DNA from: Collinsella sp.
GTDB taxonomy: Bacteria; Actinomycetota; Coriobacteriia; Coriobacteriales; Coriobacteriaceae
NCBI GenBank assembly: GCA_019414325.1
Contig: DXMG01000001.1
Coordinates: 1 to 63,771, forward strand
Reading direction: 5' to 3'
DNA: 63,771 bases
Part shown: in pieces, positions 25,599 to 33,168 of the stretch
How positions within the stretch are numbered: position 1 is the stretch's first letter
How the letters are laid out: each line of letters opens with the position of its first letter
Notes under the pieces: model-generated
What the model was told of the DNA's origin: nothing
Databases searched by the model: none
Seen by the model: the letters and a program-made list of their open reading frames with translations, nothing else
Program-made: the position numbers and the translations under genes

Positions 25599-26622
25599 GA
25601 GCTGAATCCAGTTCCGAAAGCAATCGCTGAGCCTTCTCGGTCAAAATCATTCGTTGGCGCACCTGATACCTTTGAGATACGCACTGTTTTGACCCTCCAT
25701 GAAGAGCGTGATTAGGGCAACCTCCCATGCATGAGGGATAGGCAAAACACTCTTCACACTCATGATCGCTCGGCTCATAGTTTAGCCATTGGACCAGCTG
25801 AGCATTCATCCTCGGCCCTTCGGCAAGCGTGCCGACGCAGCGTTCACGCATCCCGATTTCGTCCCAACATTTATAAAGATAGCCCTCCGGATCCACTACA
25901 AACGACCCTGCACAAACGGCGCCACATATAGCCGGATTAAAGCGCACCGTCAGGTCAACATAGAACCCCCTATCAACTGCATGACTATAAAAGTCCAGCT
26001 CTTCCTGAGAAAACGCCTCCATCGAAAAACAACTACTGTCACTTGGGCGCGTATCGTTAATATTGTCGACAGGCGCCAGATAGAATCCAACCTTGTTTTT
26101 AAGGCCCTTTTCCTCGAGTGCATCCAGCAAATCGCCAGCACCGACAATGTTATGGGCATCGACATTGCACCTGATGGAAATATCCAACAGATGCGTGACT
26201 TTAGAAACGTTGTCTAGAATCGCATCGTACGTCGGCTGTCCGTTCCGCAAGAACCGCCGAGAATCGTGGTCCTTTCGAGACCCGTCCAAGGTTATTTGAG
26301 CCATCTTGACGTCACAAGCCGCGAGAGTCTCGGCCACTTCTGGCGTCAGAAGATATCCATTTGTAACGATGGATGCCGAATAGGAGCACTCTGGATTAAG
26401 GATCGCCTTTATACGCTCTGTAAGCCGCTGAATTCTATCGACTTGCAACAACGGCTCTCCACCATACCAACCGATCTCAAGCTCGCTCAGCCCCCGTGAA
26501 CGCTCCTTTACGAATGAGACAAGCCGGTCTTCAACCTCCGGAGTCATTGTCGTTTTGCGTTGTCCTTTTTCATAACAGTATGGGCAACAGAAGTTGCACT
26601 CCAATGTCGGGGCTATCGTCAA
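25591..26622 (-). CDS. Radical SAM/SPASM peptide maturase, main part (probably split by frameshift)
   Basis: A 343-aa radical SAM enzyme that would crosslink cysteines of the precursor encoded at 29321-29449. The SAM cluster motif is at its very start (Cys9, Cys13, Cys16 in CNFCCPYC), with TIAPTLECNF and the YGGEPLL motif. The SPASM cysteines are in the last 120 residues (CGAVC, LYKCWDE, CEECFAYPSCMGGCP and a final Cys). The only start is TTG 26622, without a ribosome site. Upstream in this frame the DNA reads FSNRSLGLTIAPT, the usual family lead-in, joining smoothly to the preceding gene if one T is restored in the run at 26640-26643. I therefore regard this and 26625-26882 as halves of one enzyme of about 430 residues. 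Confidence 0.85.
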   Translation of the reverse strand: MTIAPTLECNFCCPYCYEKGQRKTTMTPEVEDRLVSFVKERSRGLSELEIGWYGGEPLLQVDRIQRLTERIKAILNPECSYSASIVTNGYLLTPEVAETLAACDVKMAQITLDGSRKDHDSRRFLRNGQPTYDAILDNVSKVTHLLDISIRCNVDAHNIVGAGDLLDALEEKGLKNKVGFYLAPVDNINDTRPSDSSCFSMEAFSQEELDFYSHAVDRGFYVDLTVRFNPAICGAVCAGSFVVDPEGYLYKCWDEIGMRERCVGTLAEGPRMNAQLVQWLNYEPSDHECEECFAYPSCMGGCPNHALHGGSKQCVSQRYQVRQRMILTEKAQRLLSELDSAHV

Positions 26623-26624
26623 GC

Positions 26625-26882
26625 CTAGAGAGCGATTGGAAAATCGAGCAAATGGACGTACGCCTTCATTTCCTCTTTTTCGTCACGATCATCTTCTAAC
26701 AGCATTCCTCCTTGAAGCAACGCTTCGCGCAATTCATCTGGCTCACATTCGGTTCCCGATACCATGCGGCACATACTTTCTGCATGTTGTTTATCCAACG
26801 AAAGGATTGCGCCAGTCTTTGAATTCATCACCAGCGTTCTTTCGCTGTGGTTTTCAATCAAGTTGTATTGAGACGGCTTCAT
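26625..26882 (-). CDS. N-terminal domain of the radical SAM maturase (separate frame)
   Basis: An 85-residue frame from ATG 26882 (GAGGG upstream). MKPSQYNLIEN...LVMNSKTGAILSLDK is the typical N-terminal recognition-like domain of SPASM peptide maturases, which binds the leader peptide. It ends in EEMKAYVHLLDFPIAL, three bases before the start of the radical SAM frame. The two frames differ by one position at a TTTT run (26640-26643). Possible explanations are a sequencing error, a real inactivating deletion, or slippage of Phe-tRNA on TTTT giving a -1 frameshift. A genuinely separate small partner protein is less likely. Confidence 0.7.
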   Translation of the reverse strand: MKPSQYNLIENHSERTLVMNSKTGAILSLDKQHAESMCRMVSGTECEPDELREALLQGGMLLEDDRDEKEEMKAYVHLLDFPIAL

Positions 26883-26903
26883 ATGATTATCCCTCACAAA
26901 CAA

Positions 26904-27722
26904 TCAAAGAAATTTCGACCGTAATCGGTCGACGGTAAAGCAAATGGCAAAAACGCTTGCTACGTTTATTAGGCAGTCAATTAAAATCGAGATGCATTGA
27001 CCATTCCCCAACGGGGTCACGCCGCAAATCCACATGAGCATCGAGGCTGGAAGCGGAAGCATGGAATTGGCCCCGAGCTGTATGTAGATCGCTACGACGT
27101 TGACAAGTAACAGCATGCCAATCGGACCGAAGCCGGACCCAAAATAGGAAACAACGATTACACAAGAAACCACGCATGCAAGGCAGGCAGCGGCAGCAAG
27201 AACAAGTCGATAGCAAAATACATACAGGTTGAAATACTGCTGAGCATCCAAAACGATCGCGCAGTTAAGACAGTACAAAACGACACTCGACAGGATAAAC
27301 GCGCCCAAAAGGGCAAAAGAAGACAGCACCACTCGCGCAACGATAGCGCACGCCCGCTTCCCTCCTCGTGCCTCCGACAGCCCCCATGGTTCCTCGACAA
27401 AGCCCGAGCTGACAAAGCGCGGCACAATGCAAGCCGCGATGAACGGAAAGAACAATGCATGAGCCAACGGGGCTACGTTGAACAGCAGGCCGCGAAAAAC
27501 CTCTGCATTACCAAATAGAAGGACATCCTCTGCCGATAGCCGAAGCGTCGGGTCTGGGAAAAAGCCCAAGAAACTGTTCTCACGGAGGCTACAGAACCAC
27601 ATCGGGAAAGAATTAATCTGCAATACCACCATGCACGCATAAATTACCAGGATTAAGGCGTACGTCCATTTGCTCGCATGCTTCAATTCTGAATGAAGGA
27701 ATCTTCTAGTCTGACGAGCCAT
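26904..27722 (-). CDS. ABC-2 type permease B, RiPP cluster
   Basis: A 272-aa membrane protein starting at MARQTRRFLHSELKH (27722). About six membrane segments are visible, beginning with WTYALILVIYACMVVLQ. It overlaps the end of permease A by 17 bp and precedes the maturase gene by 21 bp. With permease A and the ATPase it forms a three-gene ABC-2 transporter, in such clusters usually self-immunity or export. Low GC compared with the window average. Named by position and topology rather than strong motif. Confidence 0.72.
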   Translation of the reverse strand: MARQTRRFLHSELKHASKWTYALILVIYACMVVLQINSFPMWFCSLRENSFLGFFPDPTLRLSAEDVLLFGNAEVFRGLLFNVAPLAHALFFPFIAACIVPRFVSSGFVEEPWGLSEARGGKRACAIVARVVLSSFALLGAFILSSVVLYCLNCAIVLDAQQYFNLYVFCYRLVLAAAACLACVVSCVIVVSYFGSGFGPIGMLLLVNVVAIYIQLGANSMLPLPASMLMWICGVTPLGNGQCISILIDCLINVASVFAICFTVDRLRSKFL

Positions 27723-28530
27723 TGAGCACACCCCCAGCACGAAAGTTCACGAGAGCGTAAATCAATACCGATAGACAGCTGGCTGCCGCGCCATATCCCA
27801 GAAGCGTCAGCTGCCCCATATCGCTATACCCAAGGGCACATCCGACTCCAAGGTACGGCCCCGGAAGAAAGAAGATCCATCGCAAGGACGGTATGGGCGT
27901 CTGAAGGTAAGTTCCGTAGAGCGTCAAGCTCATGACAAATCCAACTATCACCACGGCCCCGCTCAATACAGCGCTGCCCGTAATCCGATAGATGGTCACC
28001 GTCTCCAGCGCAACCGATATCACCAATACGGCGTTGACTATCATTGCAGGCAAAAATGCAGCCAGCATGCCATGCACGTAGTTTTGCCCTCCACGTGTTA
28101 CGGCTATGGCAAAAAGAAGAAGGCAAAGCGCACTATATGCTGCGCCAATTATGAAAGCAGACGAAAATGCATGTGCTAGAGCGCCATTAAAGCGGGCGAG
28201 ACCTCTTGCCATAGAAATTCGGTATCCCTCTTCATAGCCGCGCTCCTGCAAAATCACCAGACAAACGATGAGTGGAACGAACAGGGATGTGCCGGCAAAA
28301 GCGCTGCGCACAAGGGATTCATCGGGTGCAGAAGGATCGATTACATTCCAGCAGAAGCCAATATCCTCCCCAAAAACGCTATTGCCAAAGGCGAGCAACG
28401 TTGTTCCGTTTTTTAGAAAGACACCGAAGAGAAGGCCGAACGCCAGCATAAGCGCAAGACCAAACTTCGCCGGAAACATCCTGTGCAGACGCATCATATC
28501 TGCCTTTATGGGATGAATCGCCCGCTTCAT
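27706..28530 (-). CDS. ABC-2 type permease A, RiPP cluster
   Basis: A 274-aa protein with six predicted membrane helices and a basic N-terminus (MKRAIHPIKADMMRLHRMFP). The segment GYEEGYRISMARGLARF after the second helix is typical of ABC-2 permeases, where it contacts the ATPase. Its start overlaps the stop of the ATPase gene by four bases. It probably pairs with permease B. Confidence 0.75.
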   Translation of the reverse strand: MKRAIHPIKADMMRLHRMFPAKFGLALMLAFGLLFGVFLKNGTTLLAFGNSVFGEDIGFCWNVIDPSAPDESLVRSAFAGTSLFVPLIVCLVILQERGYEEGYRISMARGLARFNGALAHAFSSAFIIGAAYSALCLLLFAIAVTRGGQNYVHGMLAAFLPAMIVNAVLVISVALETVTIYRITGSAVLSGAVVIVGFVMSLTLYGTYLQTPIPSLRWIFFLPGPYLGVGCALGYSDMGQLTLLGYGAAASCLSVLIYALVNFRAGGVLNGSSD

Positions 28531-29252
28531 AGCGAGACCGCCTTCATCAAGCGCCTGTAATACTCTTTTAGGGACGACGCCTCATCCCTTATGACATCCA
28601 TCGATTCCTTTTTCAGCAGTTCACCGTCATGAATAAACACGCAACTTGTTGCAACCGATGCCAACTCATCCAAATCATGGCTAGAGATGAGCATGGTCTT
28701 ACCCTGTTCTCGATTCAATCGGCCGATAAGGGCCCATATACTCTCGATGCCCAGCGGGTCCAATCCATTTGCCGGCTCATCGAAAATTAGTACGTCAGTG
28801 TCACCCAACAAAGCCGTAGCTATATCCAGCCGCCGTTTCATTCCCAAAGAAAAACTGCTTACGCTCTTTTTTTCATCGACGTCCAGCCCGACTAAGCTCA
28901 AAACGCGAGGAATCTCACGATTCCCATCAAGCCCCCATTCCGCACATCGAATTTGAAGATTCTCAATCGCGCTGAGAGATTGGTATGCTCCGCTGGAATC
29001 TGGCACATAGCCGACACGCGTCCGCATCAGACCAAGCTCTTTTTTCGACTTGCCTCCAAAGAGCTCCACGCTCCCCGACGATGGCTCACAGAGGCCCAGC
29101 ACTATTTTGATAAGCGTGCTTTTGCCCGCCCCGTTTGCACCAACAAGGGCGCAAAGCTCAGATTGATTCACCTCGAAGGAAACGTCATGCAACACACGCC
29201 GTTTTCCATAGCGCTTTGACACCTTTGATAGTTTTATCGCTGATGCGTTCAT
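28527..29252 (-). CDS. ABC transporter ATPase, RiPP cluster
   Basis: A 241-aa ATPase starting at ATG 29252 (GGGAGG upstream); the open frame reaches further up but crosses the hairpin after the precursor gene. Walker A is GANGAGKST (about residue 38), the signature VSSFSLGMKRRLDIA is the CcmA-like variant, and Walker B is DVLIFDEPANGLDP. This is the LanF/BcrA-type family used with ABC-2 permeases for peptide immunity. It is the second gene of the cluster, 69 bp after the precursor. Confidence 0.88.
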   Translation of the reverse strand: MNASAIKLSKVSKRYGKRRVLHDVSFEVNQSELCALVGANGAGKSTLIKIVLGLCEPSSGSVELFGGKSKKELGLMRTRVGYVPDSSGAYQSLSAIENLQIRCAEWGLDGNREIPRVLSLVGLDVDEKKSVSSFSLGMKRRLDIATALLGDTDVLIFDEPANGLDPLGIESIWALIGRLNREQGKTMLISSHDLDELASVATSCVFIHDGELLKKESMDVIRDEASSLKEYYRRLMKAVSL

Positions 29253-29283
29253 TGGCCTCCCGTTCTGCTTGGTAGCAAAACCG

Positions 29284-29311
29284 CTGTTGCCAGACTCTCG
29301 CCTGGCAACAG
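29284..29311 (-). terminator. Internal hairpin after the precursor gene
   Basis: CTGTTGCCAG (29284-29293) pairs perfectly with CTGGCAACAG (29302-29311). On the minus strand it is followed by CGGTTTTGC. It begins 10 bp after the precursor stop. A weak terminator here would allow much more precursor than enzyme and transporter, as in many RiPP operons. Confidence 0.7.
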
Positions 29312-29320
29312 CCACAACTG

Positions 29321-29449
29321 CTAGAAATAAACAACGCAGTTGTTTTTACTGCAGTTCTTAGTGCAGACGCGTGCTCCACAGAATTTCTTGCAGTAACCGT
29401 TGCACCCACCACCGGGGTCCACATAACTTGGTTTGACAATCCAGCTCAT
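29321..29449 (-). CDS. Cysteine-rich RiPP precursor peptide
   Basis: A 42-residue frame from ATG 29449 to TAG, with AGGAGG seven bases upstream. The leader is MSWIVKPSYVDPGGG. From residue 16 the core has six cysteines at 16, 20, 24, 29, 33 and 38 (spacing C-x3-C-x3-C-x4-C-x3-C-x4-C) and ends VVYF. It is the first gene of the cluster, right behind a promoter and followed by an attenuator hairpin. A downstream SPASM radical SAM enzyme, ABC-2 transporter and exporter complete the set. It is probably a sactipeptide or ranthipeptide precursor, similar in design to Clo7bot/SCIFF-like Cys-rich peptides, but I cannot place it in a named family. Confidence 0.8.
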   Translation of the reverse strand: MSWIVKPSYVDPGGGCNGYCKKFCGARVCTKNCSKNNCVVYF

Positions 29450-29487
29450 ATCGTTCCTCCTTTCTTTTATCGTTTTCCATTCTTATT

Positions 29488-29516
29488 ATTGTTTTTCGAT
29501 AACTCATATTTGTCAA
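29488..29516 (-). promoter_or_regulatory. Promoter of the RiPP cluster
   Basis: On the minus strand a perfect TTGACA (29511-29516) is followed after 17 bp by AACAAT (29488-29493), with AT-rich ATAATAA just beyond. It lies about 40 bp upstream of the precursor start and just past the terminator of the XRE/DUF2975 unit. Confidence 0.65.
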
Positions 29517-29524
29517 GATAATCT

Positions 29525-29556
29525 AAAAGACGGAATCCGTGTTAGACACGGGTTCC
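29525..29556 (-). terminator. Terminator of the XRE/DUF2975 unit
   Basis: GGAATCCGTGT (29532-29542) and ACACGGGTTCC (29546-29556) pair with one G-T; on the minus strand GTCTTTTAG follows. It insulates the RiPP cluster from the upstream genes. Confidence 0.8.
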
Positions 29557-29593
29557 TTCACGCTGATATTTCGTTTTAGTTGTTCGCCTTAAG

Positions 29594-29923
29594 CTACTCG
29601 TCGCTCAAATCGACAGCGAAGACCGATGTCGGAAGCGACGCCTCATTGCCTCTGCCATCCCGCATCTGCCTCACGGCATTCTTCGCGCGCTCGACAATAA
29701 GTTCCTCGAGCTCTTTCTCGCTCACGCGCTGAATAATATCTCCCGGTTGACAATCAAGCTCATCACAGATTTCAAGAAGCGTCTTAAGACGAATAGCTTT
29801 AATTTTTCCGTTTCTTAGCTTAGAAATATTAGCCGGAGTATGCCCCGTGGCACGAATCAGATCAGAGCTGGTCTTTCCGGTCTTAAGCAGCTGCGTCTCA
29901 AGCTCGATGATGAGATAGCTCAT
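29594..29923 (-). CDS. XRE family regulator (YozG-like)
   Basis: A 109-aa protein. Residues 10-60 form a Cro/CI helix-turn-helix (TGKTSSDLIRATGHTPANISKLRNGK...LLEICDELDCQPGDI), typical of the YozG-like regulators that partner DUF2975 membrane proteins. The C-terminal 45 residues are charged and helical. It starts eight bases after the DUF2975 gene, so the two are one operon. It could also influence the RiPP cluster downstream, but a terminator separates them. Confidence 0.8.
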   Translation of the reverse strand: MSYLIIELETQLLKTGKTSSDLIRATGHTPANISKLRNGKIKAIRLKTLLEICDELDCQPGDIIQRVSEKELEELIVERAKNAVRQMRDGRGNEASLPTSVFAVDLSDE

Positions 29924-29931
29924 GTTTCCTC

Positions 29932-30492
29932 CTACACAAGCTCGTCAGACTGCTCTTGGAGCAGCGAGGCATAACTCCAGATCGCCGAGATAAACAGACA
30001 GACAACTGCGCCGATAAACGACCCCGCATCAAAGGTAGCGCCTTGGCAAATCTCAATAACGAAGGAATGAGGCACGATGTAAAGCTCCAGTCCGCCAATG
30101 GTGAGATTGACCGATTCATAGGCACCAACAAACGAAACCACGGCGTTAACAGCAAAGGCAAGTGCAAGAACACGGATAAGCCGCACATGCGCCTTGGTAA
30201 AGGGCGAGACGCCCCGAGAGATGTTATGGCTGATTCCGCACAAAACGATAAGCGAAACACCCACGACGAGTGCCAGGCACAGCCCGCTTGGGATAACGAT
30301 GCTCCCGCCATCGAGAAGCGTCACGACACCGAAAGAATCGACAGAAACAACGTTTGCAACCGTATACCAGATCACGTAAACAACCAACGCGGCAAAAGCG
30401 ATGAGCATTCCCGCAAAAACGACCGCCATGCAAAAGCCAAGCTTCCTTACAGTCTCGCCCGCCTTGGCCATACGCTGAACGCTGTTGGACAT
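29932..30492 (-). CDS. DUF2975 membrane protein
   Basis: A 186-aa protein, start placed at ATG 30492 (MSNSVQRMAKAGETVRKLG); the longer frame is not protein-like. Four membrane helices, with the conserved region HNISRGVSPFTKAHVRLIRVLALAF that marks DUF2975. Family members sit beside YozG-like XRE regulators, as here. They are thought to modulate the regulator from the membrane, but the function is not established. Confidence 0.82.
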   Translation of the reverse strand: MSNSVQRMAKAGETVRKLGFCMAVVFAGMLIAFAALVVYVIWYTVANVVSVDSFGVVTLLDGGSIVIPSGLCLALVVGVSLIVLCGISHNISRGVSPFTKAHVRLIRVLALAFAVNAVVSFVGAYESVNLTIGGLELYIVPHSFVIEICQGATFDAGSFIGAVVCLFISAIWSYASLLQEQSDELV

Positions 30493-30607
30493 ACACTCAC
30501 CCTCATCGAATCTATCGTTATCGGAATAGTTTATCGAACAACGATATGGATTGCATGCGGAAAGCCCCGCCAGTGCGCGAGAGTGAATTTTTGGACACTT
30601 ACCGAAC

Positions 30608-30671
30608 GAGAGTGGATAATCTCCCACTTTGAGGCCGCCACCGGGCCTAAAACGGGGGATTATCCACTCTC
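30608..30671. repeat. Imperfect hairpin element (GAGAGTGGATAATC family)
   Basis: Arms of 18 nt at 30608-30625 and 30654-30671 pair with one G-T mismatch. Inner GGCC/GGCC words can pair as well. The gap between the DUF2975 and Hpt genes contains nothing else. Confidence 0.75.
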
Positions 30672-30695
30672 ATAGTCATCAAAGCTTGCAAGCTC

Positions 30696-31052
30696 TTATG
30701 CAGCCGCCTCGCGCAGGGCCGACATCGTGGCCGCATATTGCTGCTGCAGCGCATGCATTCCTTCGCGAGCGCCGTCAACAGTATCGGCACCGCGCAGCGC
30801 TTCGGTCACCACGACCGCCGGCTCGTACAGATTATCGAATCCCAAGTTCTGGCTCACGCCCTTGAGCGTGTGCGCCGCCATAAACGCTGCCTTGGCGTCT
30901 CCTGCCGCCATGGCAGCCTCCAGCTTGTCCATACTCTCGTCATCCAAAAACTTGAGGGCAAAACGGGCAAGCATCTCCTCGCCCATCAGCCGAGTGCAAG
31001 CGTCATCATAATTGGCGCCGATCTTCTCATACGCCTCACGCATGGAAATCAT
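30696..31052 (-). CDS. Histidine phosphotransfer (Hpt) protein
   Basis: A 118-aa single Hpt domain. The phosphorylated histidine is His61 in AAHTLKGVSQNLGF, within a four-helix bundle. It would relay phosphate between a sensor kinase and a receiver. It lies 24 bp downstream of the REC/HD-GYP gene, on the same strand. The receiver in that protein is the obvious partner. Confidence 0.88.
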   Translation of the reverse strand: MISMREAYEKIGANYDDACTRLMGEEMLARFALKFLDDESMDKLEAAMAAGDAKAAFMAAHTLKGVSQNLGFDNLYEPAVVVTEALRGADTVDGAREGMHALQQQYAATMSALREAAA

Positions 31053-31076
31053 GGGTTAAAAACTCCTTTGGTCAAA

Positions 31077-32957
31077 CTAAATCGTGGGAAACGCAACGAC
31101 GTCAGCGGGGCGTGCCAACGTCTCGGCAATTTGGTCTTGCACCTCGAGCAAGCAATCGAGCAGCAGCGGGTTAAAGGTACCGCACTTACCGTCCAGAATC
31201 ATCTGGATCGCCTCCTTGTGCGGGATAGCGTCCTTGTACACGCGCACGCTCGTCAGCGCATCGTACACGTCAGCCACCGACACCACCTGTGCGGCGATGG
31301 GAATATCGCTGCCCTTAAGGCCGTCGGGATAACCTTTGCCGTCCCAGCGCTCGTGATGCCAGCGCGCAATCTGGTACGCATATTCTATAAGCGCATTGCC
31401 GGCGTGATGGCGGCCCAGCTCATGCAGCATGTCGGCGCCGATCGTGGTATGCGTCTTCATAATCTCGAACTCCTCGGGCGTGAGGCGCCCGGGCTTGTTG
31501 AGAATCGCATCGTCAATCGACATCTTGCCGATATCGTGCAGTGCCGAAGCCAGGGCGATCGTGGAGCGCTCCTCGTTGCCGAGGGAGATGCTGTCGCTAC
31601 GGTGGACCAGGCAGCCAAGCAGCAGCTCGGTCAGCTTCTCGATGTTCGTAACGTGCCTGCCGCTCTCGCCATTGCGGAGCTCCATGACGCCGGCCATGAT
31701 GTCGATGAGCATGCGACTGTTCTTGACGCGCTCGTTGTACTGCTGGGACAGCAGGTTCGTCAGGCGGCGCTGCTTGGCGTATAGGCGGATGGTATTGCTT
31801 ACACGGCGGCGCACGACACGGGAGTCAAACGGACGGCTGATATAGTCCGAGGCGCCCAGCTCGTACGCGCGCAGAACCATATCATCGGAATCTTCGCTCG
31901 AAATCATGATGACAGGCAGATTGTCGACACCCGATCGGCGCGACAGGTCGGCCAGCACCTCAACGCCGCTTATGCCCGGCATCACAATATCCAGCAGCAC
32001 GAGCAACAACTTATCGCCATAGCGGTCGACCATATTGAGCGCCGTACGACCGTTATCGGCCTCGAGGATGCAATACTCGTCCTTGAGCATCTCGTTGAGA
32101 ATGGCTCGGTTCATCTCGGAGTCATCGACGATAAGCACCAATGGCTTTTCGCTTTGGAAGGCCTCGATGGAATCGGAATCGGTCACGACCGTACCGGGCT
32201 TTGCCTTAGCGCGGCTCAGTAACTGGACAGCGCGGCCAACGCCCTCGTCGACCGTCTCGCCATGAATGCGAACGCCACCGACACATGCCGTCAAGCTCAC
32301 GTACTCATGCCCCGGAATAACCGTGGCATGAACGGCATCGGATACCTGATGCAGGCGGCGGGCGAAGTCATCGGAGGGAATATTGGGCATGACGGTCACA
32401 AACTTGTCGCAGCCATAGCGCACAAGCTCGTCAGTCGAACGAATTCCGCTGCGTATGGCTGTCGCCACAGCACCGAGTGCAAGGTCGCCAGCATGATGGC
32501 CACACGTATCGTTGAAGACCCTAAAATCATCAAGGTCGATCACCGCAACGCCAGCCTTCATGCGGGCGCTACGGAGCTTTTCCTCGTAATATCGGCGATT
32601 GCGCACACTCGTCAGCACGTCGGTGTAGACAAGGTCCTCTTCTGCGGCCTCTTGCTCATCGATCGGACGCACCATCAGCAGGACGTGAGGCTCGCCCTCG
32701 ACCTTCAGAGGGCGCAGGCGAGCGCGGTACTCGGTACCATCATTGAGCAGCTGCTCCGATACATCATCGGAACCTGCCAAGGCCTCAAGACTCGACTGAC
32801 GCAGACAAGGGCAGCGATCGCCGGCGAGCAAGCAGTTAGGCTCGCTCTTAATCTGATCGGCCGACAACAAACGCACCACGGGGTAGGTCTTCGCGACGCG
32901 GGCGACCTCGGCGGCAGCCTCCTCGTCGGTTAGATTGACCTCGTGATTATTGAGCAT
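31077..32957 (-). CDS. Signalling protein: degenerate GGDEF, receiver, HD-GYP
   Basis: A 626-aa cytosolic protein. Residues 1-105 form an N-terminal sensor-like region with cysteines (CLLAGDRCPCLR). Residues 110-265 are a GGDEF fold whose active motif reads YGCDKF (181-186), so it is unlikely to make c-di-GMP. Residues 272-390 are a receiver with DD at 278-279 and phospho-acceptor Asp323. Residues 415-600 are an HD-GYP phosphodiesterase with HDIGK (474-478) and GKGYP (540-544), both intact. It should hydrolyse c-di-GMP under control of the receiver. The domain order, with REC in the middle, is unusual. An Hpt gene follows it. Confidence 0.9.
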   Translation of the reverse strand: MLNNHEVNLTDEEAAAEVARVAKTYPVVRLLSADQIKSEPNCLLAGDRCPCLRQSSLEALAGSDDVSEQLLNDGTEYRARLRPLKVEGEPHVLLMVRPIDEQEAAEEDLVYTDVLTSVRNRRYYEEKLRSARMKAGVAVIDLDDFRVFNDTCGHHAGDLALGAVATAIRSGIRSTDELVRYGCDKFVTVMPNIPSDDFARRLHQVSDAVHATVIPGHEYVSLTACVGGVRIHGETVDEGVGRAVQLLSRAKAKPGTVVTDSDSIEAFQSEKPLVLIVDDSEMNRAILNEMLKDEYCILEADNGRTALNMVDRYGDKLLLVLLDIVMPGISGVEVLADLSRRSGVDNLPVIMISSEDSDDMVLRAYELGASDYISRPFDSRVVRRRVSNTIRLYAKQRRLTNLLSQQYNERVKNSRMLIDIMAGVMELRNGESGRHVTNIEKLTELLLGCLVHRSDSISLGNEERSTIALASALHDIGKMSIDDAILNKPGRLTPEEFEIMKTHTTIGADMLHELGRHHAGNALIEYAYQIARWHHERWDGKGYPDGLKGSDIPIAAQVVSVADVYDALTSVRVYKDAIPHKEAIQMILDGKCGTFNPLLLDCLLEVQDQIAETLARPADVVAFPTI

Positions 32958-33168
32958 ATGGGGCCCTTCCTATCGTTACGCACGGCAACGGTGCATATCA
33001 ATTGGTACAAGGGTAGCATCTAACAGCTGAAGGCAAACGCGCGATTATCGTTACATTTTTATGACCTGGCAAACGGCGGTAATGGAGCCGCGGGCGCGCG
33101 GTTATGGGCGCATTCGTTAACAATGACGAAACGCTAACAGCCCCTCTCCCCGCAGGTCATCGAGCGTG
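32958..33168. other. Intergenic region, nothing clear
   Basis: About 210 bp between two minus-strand genes. It should contain the promoter of the HD-GYP gene. I see no hairpin or repeat of note. Confidence 0.4.

Noticed and set aside
29185..29439. 84-codon minus-strand frame overlapping the precursor
   Set aside because: It is a shadow in another frame. The 42-codon frame has the ribosome site, the leader and the six regularly spaced cysteines.
29321..29449. Assignment of the precursor to SCIFF (six Cys in forty-five residues)
   Set aside because: The cysteine count and length are similar, but the sequence outside the cysteines does not match the SCIFF leader as I recall it, and the ABC-2 genes are not part of that system.
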